A DNA stretch of 64,000 nucleotides from Tamlana carrageenivorans. GTDB taxonomy: Bacteria > Bacteroidota > Bacteroidia > Flavobacteriales > Flavobacteriaceae. Both the position numbers and the translations under genes were made by a program. Of the stretch, positions 27,762 through 36,267 are shown one piece after another (the first letter of the stretch is position 1; each line of letters opens with the position of its first letter). Under the pieces are notes generated by a model. It was not told the origin of the DNA, did not search any database, and saw only the letters and a program-made list of their open reading frames with translations. The stretch lies in contig NZ_CP025938.1 of NCBI RefSeq assembly GCF_002893765.1, forward strand, positions 2,809,501 through 2,873,500. The letters are read 5' to 3'.

Positions 27762-28871
27762 ATGAGTACCAACAAATCTAAGGTGGCCATGTTAATTGCG
27801 CCTAAAACATTTGAAATTCAGGAGTATCCTATTCCTGAAGTATCTGATGATGAGATATTAATAAAAGTAGAAGGTTGCGGTGTTTGTGGCACCGATGTAC
27901 ACGAGTATAAAAGTGATCCCTTTGGGTGCTTACCTATTGTGTTAGGACATGAAGGCACCGGAGAAATAGTGAAACTAGGTAAAAATGTTACCACCGATAC
28001 CATTGGGAAACCTATTGTTGTTGGCGATAAATTAGTAACAAGCATCATTCCGTGTGGACAATGTGATGCTTGTGTAAATACCCCAGGAAAAACAGAATTG
28101 TGTGAAAACATGGGCTGTTACGGCTTAATGCCCGATGATCAAGTACATTTAAACGGTTGGTTTGGAGAGTATTTAGTGATAAGAAAAGACTCAACGTTTT
28201 TTAATGTGAGCGAATTCGATGTCGAAACCAGAATTATGATCGAGCCTATTGCGGTAGCTGTTCACGCTGTTGAACGGGCAAAAACTACAGGTTTGCTCAA
28301 CTTTGGCACACCTGTACTTATTCAAGGTTGTGGACCTATTGGGCTAGCAATTGCTTTGGTTTTAAAAACTATGGGTGTACAAAATGTGTTTGCCATAGAT
28401 GGTAACGATTCCAGATTAGAATTTTCAAAAAAATTAGGAGTATCCAAAACTTTTAATTTTATGAAATATGAGAAGACTGAAGATTTAATCACTGTAATAA
28501 AAAAAGAAACGAATAATAAAGGTGTTGGTTTTGCTTTTCAAACAACAGGTTCAGGAGTTGCTTTCTCATCGGTTTTTAAACATATTGCTCGAGGTGGTGG
28601 CTTATGTGAAGTCGGTTTCTTTGTTGAGCTTGGGGATACAGCCGTCAATCCGCATCAAGATATTTGCTTTAAAGAAATTACTGTAGTAGGCTCGTATGCC
28701 TATACACCGCAAGTATATCCAGTTACACTCGATTGTGTGCGTAGTGCTTTAGCTATTGGATTACCCATTAATGAGTTTGTAACCGATTGGTATCCGTTGG
28801 ACAAAATAAACGACGCGTTCCAGAAAAATATCGCCATGGAGGGTATTAAAATTGCTGTTGGATCGAACTGA
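27762..28871 (+). CDS. zinc-dependent medium-chain alcohol/polyol dehydrogenase
   Basis: 369 residues. The catalytic zinc site is GCGVCGTDVHEY with LGHEGTGEIV, and the structural-zinc loop is PCGQCDACVNTPGKTELCENMG. The Rossmann motif QGCGPIGLAIA is near residue 190. It belongs to the threonine/sorbitol dehydrogenase-like branch and probably reduces or oxidises a sugar alcohol or aldehyde. As the last gene of the kinase operon it may reduce the aldehyde released by the aldolase, or make the ketose from a polyol. The tail differs from the partial dehydrogenase ending at base 124, so they are separate paralogues. Confidence 0.82.
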   Translation: MSTNKSKVAMLIAPKTFEIQEYPIPEVSDDEILIKVEGCGVCGTDVHEYKSDPFGCLPIVLGHEGTGEIVKLGKNVTTDTIGKPIVVGDKLVTSIIPCGQCDACVNTPGKTELCENMGCYGLMPDDQVHLNGWFGEYLVIRKDSTFFNVSEFDVETRIMIEPIAVAVHAVERAKTTGLLNFGTPVLIQGCGPIGLAIALVLKTMGVQNVFAIDGNDSRLEFSKKLGVSKTFNFMKYEKTEDLITVIKKETNNKGVGFAFQTTGSGVAFSSVFKHIARGGGLCEVGFFVELGDTAVNPHQDICFKEITVVGSYAYTPQVYPVTLDCVRSALAIGLPINEFVTDWYPLDKINDAFQKNIAMEGIKIAVGSN

Positions 28872-28901
28872 TACCAGATAATTTTAATTTATGTGTAAAT
28901 A

Positions 28902-28938
28902 AAAGCCCTTTCAATTTCTATGACTTGAAAGGGCTTTT
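28902..28938. terminator. bidirectional rho-independent terminator
   Basis: A perfect 12-bp stem AAGCCCTTTCAA / TTGAAAGGGCTT with a loop of about 11 nt and T-runs on both strands. It sits between the dehydrogenase (+) and the convergent GH16 gene (-) and should serve both. Confidence 0.9.
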
Positions 28939-28974
28939 TTAATATCATCAAGGATCGAATTAAAGTCTTAAATG

Positions 28975-30228
28975 CTATTCATCTTCTAAGGTCCAAGTAC
29001 GTACCCAATCAATGTACATAGTATTGATACTATTATCATTTAAATCGCTTTTTGGAGGAAGTCCTCCTAAGTAATCGGCAGCGTTGGTCCATAAATCGAA
29101 TATAATTTCTAATTCTCGCGTGAATTCACGCTCCGAGTAAGTGTTTCCATTTCGGTCTTCACCAACTACAACGCTACCAGCAGGCTGTCCATTTAAATAA
29201 AACTGAATGTGCTTCGAATCTTGCCACCATACCCCAAAAGTGTGATAATCTTCATTCCAGCCAACATGGCGCAACGGGTTCGTAGCAGCTAAATCTGATC
29301 TTAAAAAGTTTCCATAATTTCTTATAGTTTGTGGAGTTTTGCTGTCATCAGCTTGAAAATATTGAGAATTCATCTGATTTGGAAAATCTGGCTGACAATT
29401 ACAAGACGGTTTGGAGTTGTTTTCAATGATGTCGATTTCATCTCTATTATTAATATCGCCATTATTTAACCAATAGGTGTTGTATGCCGAAATATGAGCA
29501 GCCTTAATGCGTGCTTCGGTATACATCGGGTAAGAGGTTTTGGCTCTGGAATGTATTCTAGCAGTCTGGAACCAACGATCGTCAGGATTGTTTTCGTTTA
29601 AAGTGGCTTTAATCCATAAATTACCGTTGCTAACCCCCGAGTTGTTATTAGAAGTCGACATAAAAACAGGAACGCCATAATGCCAAGTAGATTTAAACCA
29701 TTTTGAACTGTTCCATGCGTCAAACTCATCAGACATGGCTTCTAATTTTACCCATTTTTTATTTTCTGGCGTGGTGTTTCTAACCGAGACAAAGGATGGG
29801 TAGTTCGGGTCTATATTTTCGAAATCTTCGGCGCTAGGTACCCAAGGAGTAACTGTTACATTTACGGTCGCTTCATCGCTGTTGCCTTGATCGTCTGTAA
29901 GTTTATAGTCGAAGCTGTCGGTTCCTGTGTAATTTTCATTAGGAATGTACTCAAACACACCTTCATCAATTTCGCTTACGGTACCGTTGTTGGCTTGTGA
30001 AATGAGGCTGAAAGTAGCCGAATTTACATCTTCAACAGTATCATTTTTAGATACATCAATTTGATTGGTAGTTCCGGAAGTACTGTTTTCTTCAACTTCT
30101 AAAACATCATTTACAGCTATGGGTTTAGACCCGTTAGAGGTGTCTTTTTCTGAATCTGATGAACAGCCGCAATTGGTAAGAAATGCGGGAAGAAGGAGTA
30201 GAGTTAAAATAGATTGTTTAAAATTCAT
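28975..30228 (-). CDS. GH16 beta-porphyranase/agarase lipoprotein with cadherin-like domain
   Basis: 417 residues. A leader ends at Cys20 or Cys22 (LTNCGC). A cadherin-like/Ig domain spans about 35-128 (VLEVEENSTSG ... NYTGTDSFDYKLTDDQGNSDEA), then a GH16 domain of about 270 residues. Its catalytic motif is Glu264-Ile-Asp266-Ile-Ile-Glu269 (DEIDIIEN), preceded by YNTYWLNNGD. It lacks the HLSHH and QDYQP blocks shared by the other two GH16 proteins here. It is therefore from another GH16 subfamily, most likely a beta-porphyranase that accepts the sulfated L-galactose unit; that specificity is inferred. It has no T9SS domain and is a lipoprotein. Confidence 0.82.
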   Translation of the reverse strand: MNFKQSILTLLLLPAFLTNCGCSSDSEKDTSNGSKPIAVNDVLEVEENSTSGTTNQIDVSKNDTVEDVNSATFSLISQANNGTVSEIDEGVFEYIPNENYTGTDSFDYKLTDDQGNSDEATVNVTVTPWVPSAEDFENIDPNYPSFVSVRNTTPENKKWVKLEAMSDEFDAWNSSKWFKSTWHYGVPVFMSTSNNNSGVSNGNLWIKATLNENNPDDRWFQTARIHSRAKTSYPMYTEARIKAAHISAYNTYWLNNGDINNRDEIDIIENNSKPSCNCQPDFPNQMNSQYFQADDSKTPQTIRNYGNFLRSDLAATNPLRHVGWNEDYHTFGVWWQDSKHIQFYLNGQPAGSVVVGEDRNGNTYSEREFTRELEIIFDLWTNAADYLGGLPPKSDLNDNSINTMYIDWVRTWTLEDE

Positions 30229-30513
30229 GTTTTTCTTTTTTATAGTTATTTATTAAATGTGATGGACTCACAAATTTTGATATATAAGACCTTTCAGGTC
30301 TAGATTTTAATTTAAAAAGTTAGTTGTATGTCATATTGAGCATGTCGAAATATTTTGATAACGGTAATTTGTACGAGTAGTGGTAGATTATGTGGTGCTT
30401 TTCTGTTAAATCGCTATGCAGTTTGAGCGGCTAAAAACCTTGGTGTTTACTGCTTTTTTTACCTTTACTAATACAAATGTAGTGTTTAGTATTTTCTAAT
30501 TTGATAGTTATAT
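30229..30513. other. intergenic region with small hairpin and probable extragenic repeat
   Basis: 285 bp between two minus-strand enzyme genes. It contains a small perfect hairpin, AGACCT-TTC-AGGTCT, at 30287-30301. It also contains the segment GTCATATTGAGCATGTCGAA at about 30330-30349, which resembles a short repeat often seen between genes in Flavobacteriia (from memory). There is no open frame of note. The promoter of the GH16 gene at 28975-30228 should lie here, but no exact TAnnTTTG was found near its start. Confidence 0.4.
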
Positions 30514-32748
30514 TTATTTCAATCTAAATGTTGCTTTTTTCAACTCCTTTGAGTTTTTACCTATAAAAATATCAAACTCACCCTTTTCTAAAGTTTTTTT
30601 ATACTCTTTTCCTTTCCCAATGAACATAAGCTGATTAGGGGTTATTTCAAAAGAAACTGATTTTGTTTCTCCAGGTTCAATTTCAACAAGTTTAAAGTCT
30701 TTTAACTCTTTTTCAGGACGCGTAACAGAACAAACCTTATCTCCAATATATAGTTGTACTATTTCAGTCCCTTTTACTTTTCCTGTATTAAAAATTTTAA
30801 CAGTAGCAGTAATTGAACCATTCTCGACCATCTCCTTTGAATTTAATTCAATATCAGAATAATCGTAATTAGTATAACTTAAACCATATCCAAATGGATA
30901 TAATGGTTCATTTTGGATATCGCGATATGTAGTTGAGTAACGGTTGTCTGTAATGCCAGGCACAAATTTGTGGCTTGTTCTGCGATAATTATAAAAAATA
31001 GGTATTTGCCCTTCGTGGTAAGGAAATGTCATAGGTGTTTTTCCTTGTGGATTGAATTCACCAGAAAGAATTTCTGATAAAGCAGTTCCTCCAGTTGTTC
31101 CTGGCATCCATGCATAGAGAATGGCGTCAGATTTCTCATCAATGTCAGTCAAAATATATGGTCTACCAGCATTTATTACTGTAACTAAGGGCTTCCCTGT
31201 TTCTGCTATGGCCTCAAACAGTTCTTCCTGTGCCCCAGGCAAATGTAACGAAGCAGTTCCTCCACCTTCGCCACTCATCCAATATTCTTCGCCAAGAACA
31301 AGAATCACAATATCAGCTTCTTCAGCTGTTTTAACAGCTTTAGGTATTAGGTCTTTACCTACAACTTTAAAACTGTCTATATTACATCCCTTAGCGTAGG
31401 TGATTTTAGCATGTTCAAACTTCTTAGAAATGCCATCAAAATAGGTAACAACATCTTTTTCACTACCCATACAATGCCACCAACCTAATAAATCTTTGGT
31501 TGCTTTTGCCATAGGGCCAATTACCGCAATATTTTTAACATTAGATGATATTGGAAGAACATCCTTATCATTTTTTAAAAGAACCATACTTTTTAATGCT
31601 ATATCTTTTGTTTCTGCGATGTTTCTATCGGAAAGTAGCTCTTTATTTTCTTCATGGGTATCTAAATGCTTAAATGGATCATTGAGTAATCCTGCCTTCT
31701 TTTTGAGCATAAGTACGCGTCTCACGGCATTATCAACTTGTTCTATTGATATTTTGCCAGTTTCAACCAAATTAGGTAATATACTTACATATTTTTGTGA
31801 ACTCATATCCATATCGATACCAGCGTTCATGGTATTTATTGTCGCAATAGTATCATTTTCTGCAACCCCAGTTTTTACCAAATTATTAATGGTTTCCCAG
31901 TCGGTCATAGCTAGACCTTTAAATCGCATTTCATCTCTCAGCACATCCTGCATTAAAAATTGATTAGCAGTTAATGGTACACCATCGTAAGCCGAATAAG
32001 CACACATTAAACTAGCAACACCTGCGTCTATAGCTGCTTGAAATGGAGGTAAGTATGTCTCACGTAATTCACGTTCTGAGAAATCCTGAATATTGTAATC
32101 GCGACCTGCCAAGGATGCGCCGTAGCCTGCAAAATGTTTTACACAACTTAATATATTTTTGCCATTTTCGTTAGATTCTTGTAATCCTTTAACTCTAGCT
32201 GCAGCAACAAGACTCTCTAAGTATGGGTCTTCACCAGCTGCTTCTAGAAGTCGTCCCCATCGAGGGTCTCGACTTACATCAACCATTGGTGCATATGTTA
32301 GGTTAATACCCGATACTGCTGCTTCTCGGGCAGCAACTGCTGCCGACTTACGTATTGCCACTAAATCCCAACTTGCTGCTTCTGCTATTGGAATGGGTGC
32401 TATTGTTTTATAACCGTGTATTACATCTTCTTGAAAAAGAATGGGTATTCCAGAACGGGACTCGTTGACTGCAATTCTTTGAAGTTTGGTGATATTTTCT
32501 ACACCATTTACTTTCAACACACTTCCAACTTTGCCTTCTCGTATCATTTTAAAATGCGCTTCGGTAGGTTCGCCTTCAATGGGTATTAAGTTGAGCTGTC
32601 CGGCTTTTTCTTGAAGAGTTAACTTACTCAAAATTCCTTCTATTTGTTCGTCGGTTTCCGCAATACTTGCTTTAGGTATTTTAGTGCAGGCAGATAAAAT
32701 AACTGCTGACATTACAATGATAATTTTACATTTCATTATATTACTCAT
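30514..32748 (-). CDS. GH3 beta-glucosidase-type lipoprotein (BglX-like)
   Basis: About 744 residues. I place the start at the Met beginning MSNIMKCK; a longer frame to 32787 adds 13 residues before it and would bury the lipoprotein leader. The lipobox ends with SAC (AVILSAC/TK). The catalytic TIM barrel has VKHFAGYG and nucleophile Asp in LAMTDWET. An alpha/beta sandwich and fibronectin-like C-terminus follow (GYGLSYTNYDYS, TVKIFNTGKVKGTEIVQLYIGD). This is the BglX branch, distinct from the GH3 at 5412-7595. It acts in the periplasm or at the membrane on beta-linked oligosaccharides; the sugar cannot be read. It lies between the GH16 and the CoA-cassette, possibly in its own transcription unit. 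Confidence 0.85.
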   Translation of the reverse strand: MSNIMKCKIIIVMSAVILSACTKIPKASIAETDEQIEGILSKLTLQEKAGQLNLIPIEGEPTEAHFKMIREGKVGSVLKVNGVENITKLQRIAVNESRSGIPILFQEDVIHGYKTIAPIPIAEAASWDLVAIRKSAAVAAREAAVSGINLTYAPMVDVSRDPRWGRLLEAAGEDPYLESLVAAARVKGLQESNENGKNILSCVKHFAGYGASLAGRDYNIQDFSERELRETYLPPFQAAIDAGVASLMCAYSAYDGVPLTANQFLMQDVLRDEMRFKGLAMTDWETINNLVKTGVAENDTIATINTMNAGIDMDMSSQKYVSILPNLVETGKISIEQVDNAVRRVLMLKKKAGLLNDPFKHLDTHEENKELLSDRNIAETKDIALKSMVLLKNDKDVLPISSNVKNIAVIGPMAKATKDLLGWWHCMGSEKDVVTYFDGISKKFEHAKITYAKGCNIDSFKVVGKDLIPKAVKTAEEADIVILVLGEEYWMSGEGGGTASLHLPGAQEELFEAIAETGKPLVTVINAGRPYILTDIDEKSDAILYAWMPGTTGGTALSEILSGEFNPQGKTPMTFPYHEGQIPIFYNYRRTSHKFVPGITDNRYSTTYRDIQNEPLYPFGYGLSYTNYDYSDIELNSKEMVENGSITATVKIFNTGKVKGTEIVQLYIGDKVCSVTRPEKELKDFKLVEIEPGETKSVSFEITPNQLMFIGKGKEYKKTLEKGEFDIFIGKNSKELKKATFRLK

Positions 32749-32853
32749 TAATTTATTTTTAATTATTTCACATGATGAATTAAACACAACATCGGTGATA
32801 ATTGGGTTCCGAAGGGCTCAACCTGAGAGTGGGTTGTTTTGAAACTTCTAACA

Positions 32854-34305
32854 TTAATACTCTAAATAAACCGTGCGTTTTTGTAAATGATGTTCTATAC
32901 CATAAATACCATCTTCACCACCAATTCCCGAGGTTTTATGCCCCGAATGATAGCCTTGAATATAGCCAACAATTTGTTTGTTGATGAAAATAGTTCCCAC
33001 CTGTAATTGATCGATCGCTTTTTGATGAATCTTATAATTATTGGTAAATAAGTATGCCGATAATCCTTCTTCTCTGGTATTCGAATAGGCCATAGCTTCA
33101 TCAAAACCATTCACTTTAATGATGGGCAAAACAGGCGCGAATAATTCGTGTTTTGTTGTGGCATCGCCGTTTTTAACATTGGTAAGAATGGTTGGAGCAA
33201 ACCAATTGCCTTTTTCAAATGCAGCACCATCTGGTCGGCCGCCTCCCATAACCAGTTCGGCACCACTGGCAATATCTTGATTTACTAAATCTTGCACACG
33301 TGCTAAACCTTGGGAACTTACATTGGGACCCATAGTTACCGAAGCATCAAAAGGATTGCCAGTTTTAATTTGTGCCACACGTTTAATGAGTTTTTCGGTA
33401 AATTCATCAGCTATTTTTTCGTCAACCATTACCATTTCATTGCAAATACATACTTGTCCGCAGTTGGCATATCTAGAAATGGCAGCAGCTTCAACAGCCT
33501 TATCGATATCCGCATCATCTAAAACAATAAATGGTGCTTTACCACCCAGTTCTAAGATTAAACCTGTAATGTTATCCGCAGCAGCGCGATACATAGCGCG
33601 TCCCGCATTGGTACTTCCGGTTAAACTGATTAATTTGGTAATCGGACTTTCAACTAATAAAGAAGCGGTTTGTGCATTTTGTGTCGCTACCATATTAACA
33701 ACCCCTTTAGGAAGGCCAGCGTCTTCTACCAATCGGCAAAATTCTGAAGCGGTAACAGGTGTTAACTCATGTGGTTTTAAAATAATGGTATTTCCTGTAA
33801 CCAAAGCCGGACCTAATTTTCGTCCGATTAAAGCTAAAGGATAATTAAAGGCACATAACGCCACGGTAACGCCATAAGGAACTTTATGGATTTCCAAACG
33901 CTCGTTAGCATTTTCAGTAGGAAAAATGGCGCCTTGAATGCGTCGTCCCGCTTCCGCGGAATAGGTCATATATCGAATCGTGTCATCAACTTCACCAAGT
34001 GCTTCGGTATAGGTTTTTCCTTGCTCCATAACTAATAATTTGGCGAAATGTTCCCGTTCCGCTTTCAATCGATCGCAAATGGCATATATGTAATTGGCTC
34101 TCGTTTGAGCAGGTGTTAATTGCCATCCAAATTGCGCTTTTTCTGAAGTTTCTAAGGCATACTGCACATCTTCTTTGGTACATGCGGTAACCGTTGCAAA
34201 AACGGCATTGTTAGCAGGGTTTTCTACTTCAATAAGTGCTCTTTTTGAGGAATCTAACCATTCACCATTGATGAAACAGGGGTAATGTTTAATTTCTTTT
34301 GCCAT
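32854..34305 (-). CDS. AldA-like aldehyde dehydrogenase
   Basis: 483 residues, the second AldA-type ALDH in the window. Catalytic residues: Asn154 (FNYP), Glu252 (LELGG) and Cys286 (CGQVC). It shares the CGQVC-x-CNE pattern with the anhydrogalactose dehydrogenase at 2361 but diverges over much of its length. It is the last gene of a five-gene operon with an enoyl-CoA hydratase and two CoA-transferases. It may therefore make a sugar acid or short hydroxyacid that is then activated with CoA, or consume an aldehyde product. Lactaldehyde, glyceraldehyde or an aldose are all possible substrates. Cytoplasmic. Confidence 0.82.
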   Translation of the reverse strand: MAKEIKHYPCFINGEWLDSSKRALIEVENPANNAVFATVTACTKEDVQYALETSEKAQFGWQLTPAQTRANYIYAICDRLKAEREHFAKLLVMEQGKTYTEALGEVDDTIRYMTYSAEAGRRIQGAIFPTENANERLEIHKVPYGVTVALCAFNYPLALIGRKLGPALVTGNTIILKPHELTPVTASEFCRLVEDAGLPKGVVNMVATQNAQTASLLVESPITKLISLTGSTNAGRAMYRAAADNITGLILELGGKAPFIVLDDADIDKAVEAAAISRYANCGQVCICNEMVMVDEKIADEFTEKLIKRVAQIKTGNPFDASVTMGPNVSSQGLARVQDLVNQDIASGAELVMGGGRPDGAAFEKGNWFAPTILTNVKNGDATTKHELFAPVLPIIKVNGFDEAMAYSNTREEGLSAYLFTNNYKIHQKAIDQLQVGTIFINKQIVGYIQGYHSGHKTSGIGGEDGIYGIEHHLQKRTVYLEY

Positions 34306-34324
34306 TATTAGTTTGTTTTATTAG

Positions 34325-35107
34325 TTAATTAAATTTTGGTATACGCTTTTCTACAAAGGCTAAAAAACCTTCTTTAGCATCATGCGTATCGTACAAGGCG
34401 TTAACCGATGTGGTTTCGTAATCTAACGACTCTTGTAAGTTCATGCCTTTATGTTTTTGTACATAATGTTTAATGGCCGCCATGGCTTGTCCGGCACCTT
34501 GCGCTAAATCTTTCACATAATGTGTTACGCTTAATTCGAAGGCATCTGCAGGGTATAATTGATTAAATAGGCCATAATCAAAAGCTTTTTGTGGTGATAT
34601 GTTATGTCCGGTAACCAACAATTCCATGGCTCGGCTTGCTCCAATTAAATCTATTAGTCTTGGTGTGCCGCCGTTTCCAGGCATTAAGCCTAATTTAACT
34701 TCGGGTAAACCAATTAAATAGTTGCCTTCGGAAGCAAGACGGATGTCGCAAGCCATAATCATTTCTAATCCGCCGCCTAAAACATGACCGCTAACGGCCG
34801 CAATAACAATTTTACTGCTTGAGGTAATCGCTTCGGAAACTTCGCGAGCGGCTCTAACCATCTCGGCATTTTGCTCGGTGGTATTGCTACTAAATATTTT
34901 TATATCAGCTCCTGCACAGAAAAACTTTTCGGAAGTGCTATTGATTAAAATAACTTTGATAGCATTGTCTGCGCTAGCCTCTTTTACAGCTTGACTAATT
35001 AATTCTAAGAAGTCTTTGTAATAACTATTCGCTTTAGGTCTGTTTAAGCTAATGGTAGCAACGCCTGCTTCTTTTTTGACTCGTATGTTGGTTGATAAAT
35101 CACTCAT
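34325..35107 (-). CDS. enoyl-CoA hydratase/isomerase (crotonase family)
   Basis: 260 residues. The oxyanion-hole strand is FCAGADIKIF near residue 60, the glycine-rich segment GHVLGGGLEM carries the first catalytic Glu, and PEVKLGLMPGNGGTPRL carries the second. The typical C-terminal helix follows. It acts on acyl-CoA thioesters by hydration, dehydration or isomerisation. Beside two CaiB-type CoA-transferases it mirrors the CaiB-CaiD logic of carnitine metabolism, in which an acid is moved onto CoA, modified and released. There is no acyl-CoA dehydrogenase or thiolase nearby, so classic beta-oxidation is unlikely. The gap to the next gene is 12 bp. Confidence 0.85.
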   Translation of the reverse strand: MSDLSTNIRVKKEAGVATISLNRPKANSYYKDFLELISQAVKEASADNAIKVILINSTSEKFFCAGADIKIFSSNTTEQNAEMVRAAREVSEAITSSSKIVIAAVSGHVLGGGLEMIMACDIRLASEGNYLIGLPEVKLGLMPGNGGTPRLIDLIGASRAMELLVTGHNISPQKAFDYGLFNQLYPADAFELSVTHYVKDLAQGAGQAMAAIKHYVQKHKGMNLQESLDYETTSVNALYDTHDAKEGFLAFVEKRIPKFN

Positions 35108-35119
35108 AAAATTCCGTTA

Positions 35120-36265
35120 TTACGATGCTAGTTCTTTATTGATTTTCTCATTGTGTTCGCCTAAAACGGGACTGCCCATTTCCGAGGTTAACCAGGCACC
35201 ATTAATTTGAATCGGGCAACGTGTCGTTTTGTAGGTGTAGCCGTCGGCCATGTTAACTTCCTGAATCATCTCTAAAATTTTAAAGGCGTCTTGATCCATG
35301 AGTGTTTTCCAATTCATGATTTCGGCACACCAAATATCGGCAGGCTCTAAAACGGCCAACCACGCTTTCGTGTCTTTTGTGGCGAGGTGTTTGGCAAGGA
35401 TGTCTTTAATTTCATCTCTTTGATTAAACCAGCTTTCGGGTGTTTCATATTTTGATAAAGCTTCACAACCTATTAAACCGCCAATAAAAGGAATAGACCC
35501 CATGGCCAAAGCCATAGCGCCGTTTTTAGTCGCGTAAACCCCGTAAGGTGCACCTAAATAGGCATGTGCCGAATTACTTTTTGGTCGGATGGTTGGTTGC
35601 CCGCCGTCTCTAAAGTAACAGGTAATAGATTCAAACTGGTATTCTAAGGCCGATTCCAGCATGCTTACTTCCACGCGACCGCCTTCACCTGTGGTTTCTT
35701 TTCTGTACAAACAGGCTAAAATACCTTGTGCTAAATGGGCGCCAGATAAAATATCTACCACGGCCAAACCAATAGGGATAGGGCCTGCGCCATCGTTTCC
35801 GTTTAGCTGTGTTAATCCTGATAGGGATTGTAATAATAAATCCAATCCTGGTTTATTTTTCCAAACGCCTTCTTTGCCATAACCCGATAGTTCAGCATAA
35901 ACGATTTTTGGATTAATAGATTTTATGGTTTCAAAGTCAATCCCTAGTTTGTCTACAACACCAGGTCTGAAATTATGAATTAAAACATCGGCCTTGCGGA
36001 TTAATTGATAGACTTTTTCACGGTCTTTGGCAGCTTTCATATTGGTCGCATAACTTTGTTTATTTCTATTGATGGCATGAAACATAGATGAAGCGCCGTT
36101 CATCACCACATTTGAAAAATATAAATCACGACCTAAATCTCCCGTTTCGGGTTTTTCAATTTTAATGACTCTAGCACCTAAATCAGCCAATCTTAAACTC
36201 GCTGAAGGGCCAGATAAATACTGACTAAAGTCTACAACTAAAATGCCTTCTAATGGTTTTTTCAT
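35120..36265 (-). CDS. family III CoA-transferase (CaiB/BaiF)
   Basis: 381 residues. Features of the family: PLEGILVVDFSQYLSGPSA at the start, LGARVIKIEKPETGD, VYAELSGYG, and the catalytic Asp in GLAVVDILSGAHLAQGI. The chain is interlaced in the dimer, as expected from the GGRVEVSMLESALE segment. It transfers CoA between carboxylic acids. It lies 2 bp downstream of a second CoA-transferase of identical length, which makes a heteromeric enzyme plausible, as in the succinyl-CoA transferases for malate or benzylsuccinate. The acid is unknown. Confidence 0.87.
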   Translation of the reverse strand: MKKPLEGILVVDFSQYLSGPSASLRLADLGARVIKIEKPETGDLGRDLYFSNVVMNGASSMFHAINRNKQSYATNMKAAKDREKVYQLIRKADVLIHNFRPGVVDKLGIDFETIKSINPKIVYAELSGYGKEGVWKNKPGLDLLLQSLSGLTQLNGNDGAGPIPIGLAVVDILSGAHLAQGILACLYRKETTGEGGRVEVSMLESALEYQFESITCYFRDGGQPTIRPKSNSAHAYLGAPYGVYATKNGAMALAMGSIPFIGGLIGCEALSKYETPESWFNQRDEIKDILAKHLATKDTKAWLAVLEPADIWCAEIMNWKTLMDQDAFKILEMIQEVNMADGYTYKTTRCPIQINGAWLTSEMGSPVLGEHNEKINKELAS

Positions 36266-36267
36266 GA

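Noticed and set aside
24435..28871. A sulfoglycolysis (sulfo-EMP) operon
   Set aside because: The isomerase-kinase-aldolase pattern would fit, but there is no sulfoquinovosidase (GH31), sulfosugar exporter or sulfolactaldehyde reductase in the window; kept only as an alternative.
31496..31963. 155-codon plus-strand open frame
   Set aside because: Antisense to the GH3 gene, with no family resemblance; low-complexity hydrophobic reading.
33323..33844. 173-codon plus-strand open frame
   Set aside because: Shadow of the second aldehyde dehydrogenase gene, which has all catalytic residues on the other strand.
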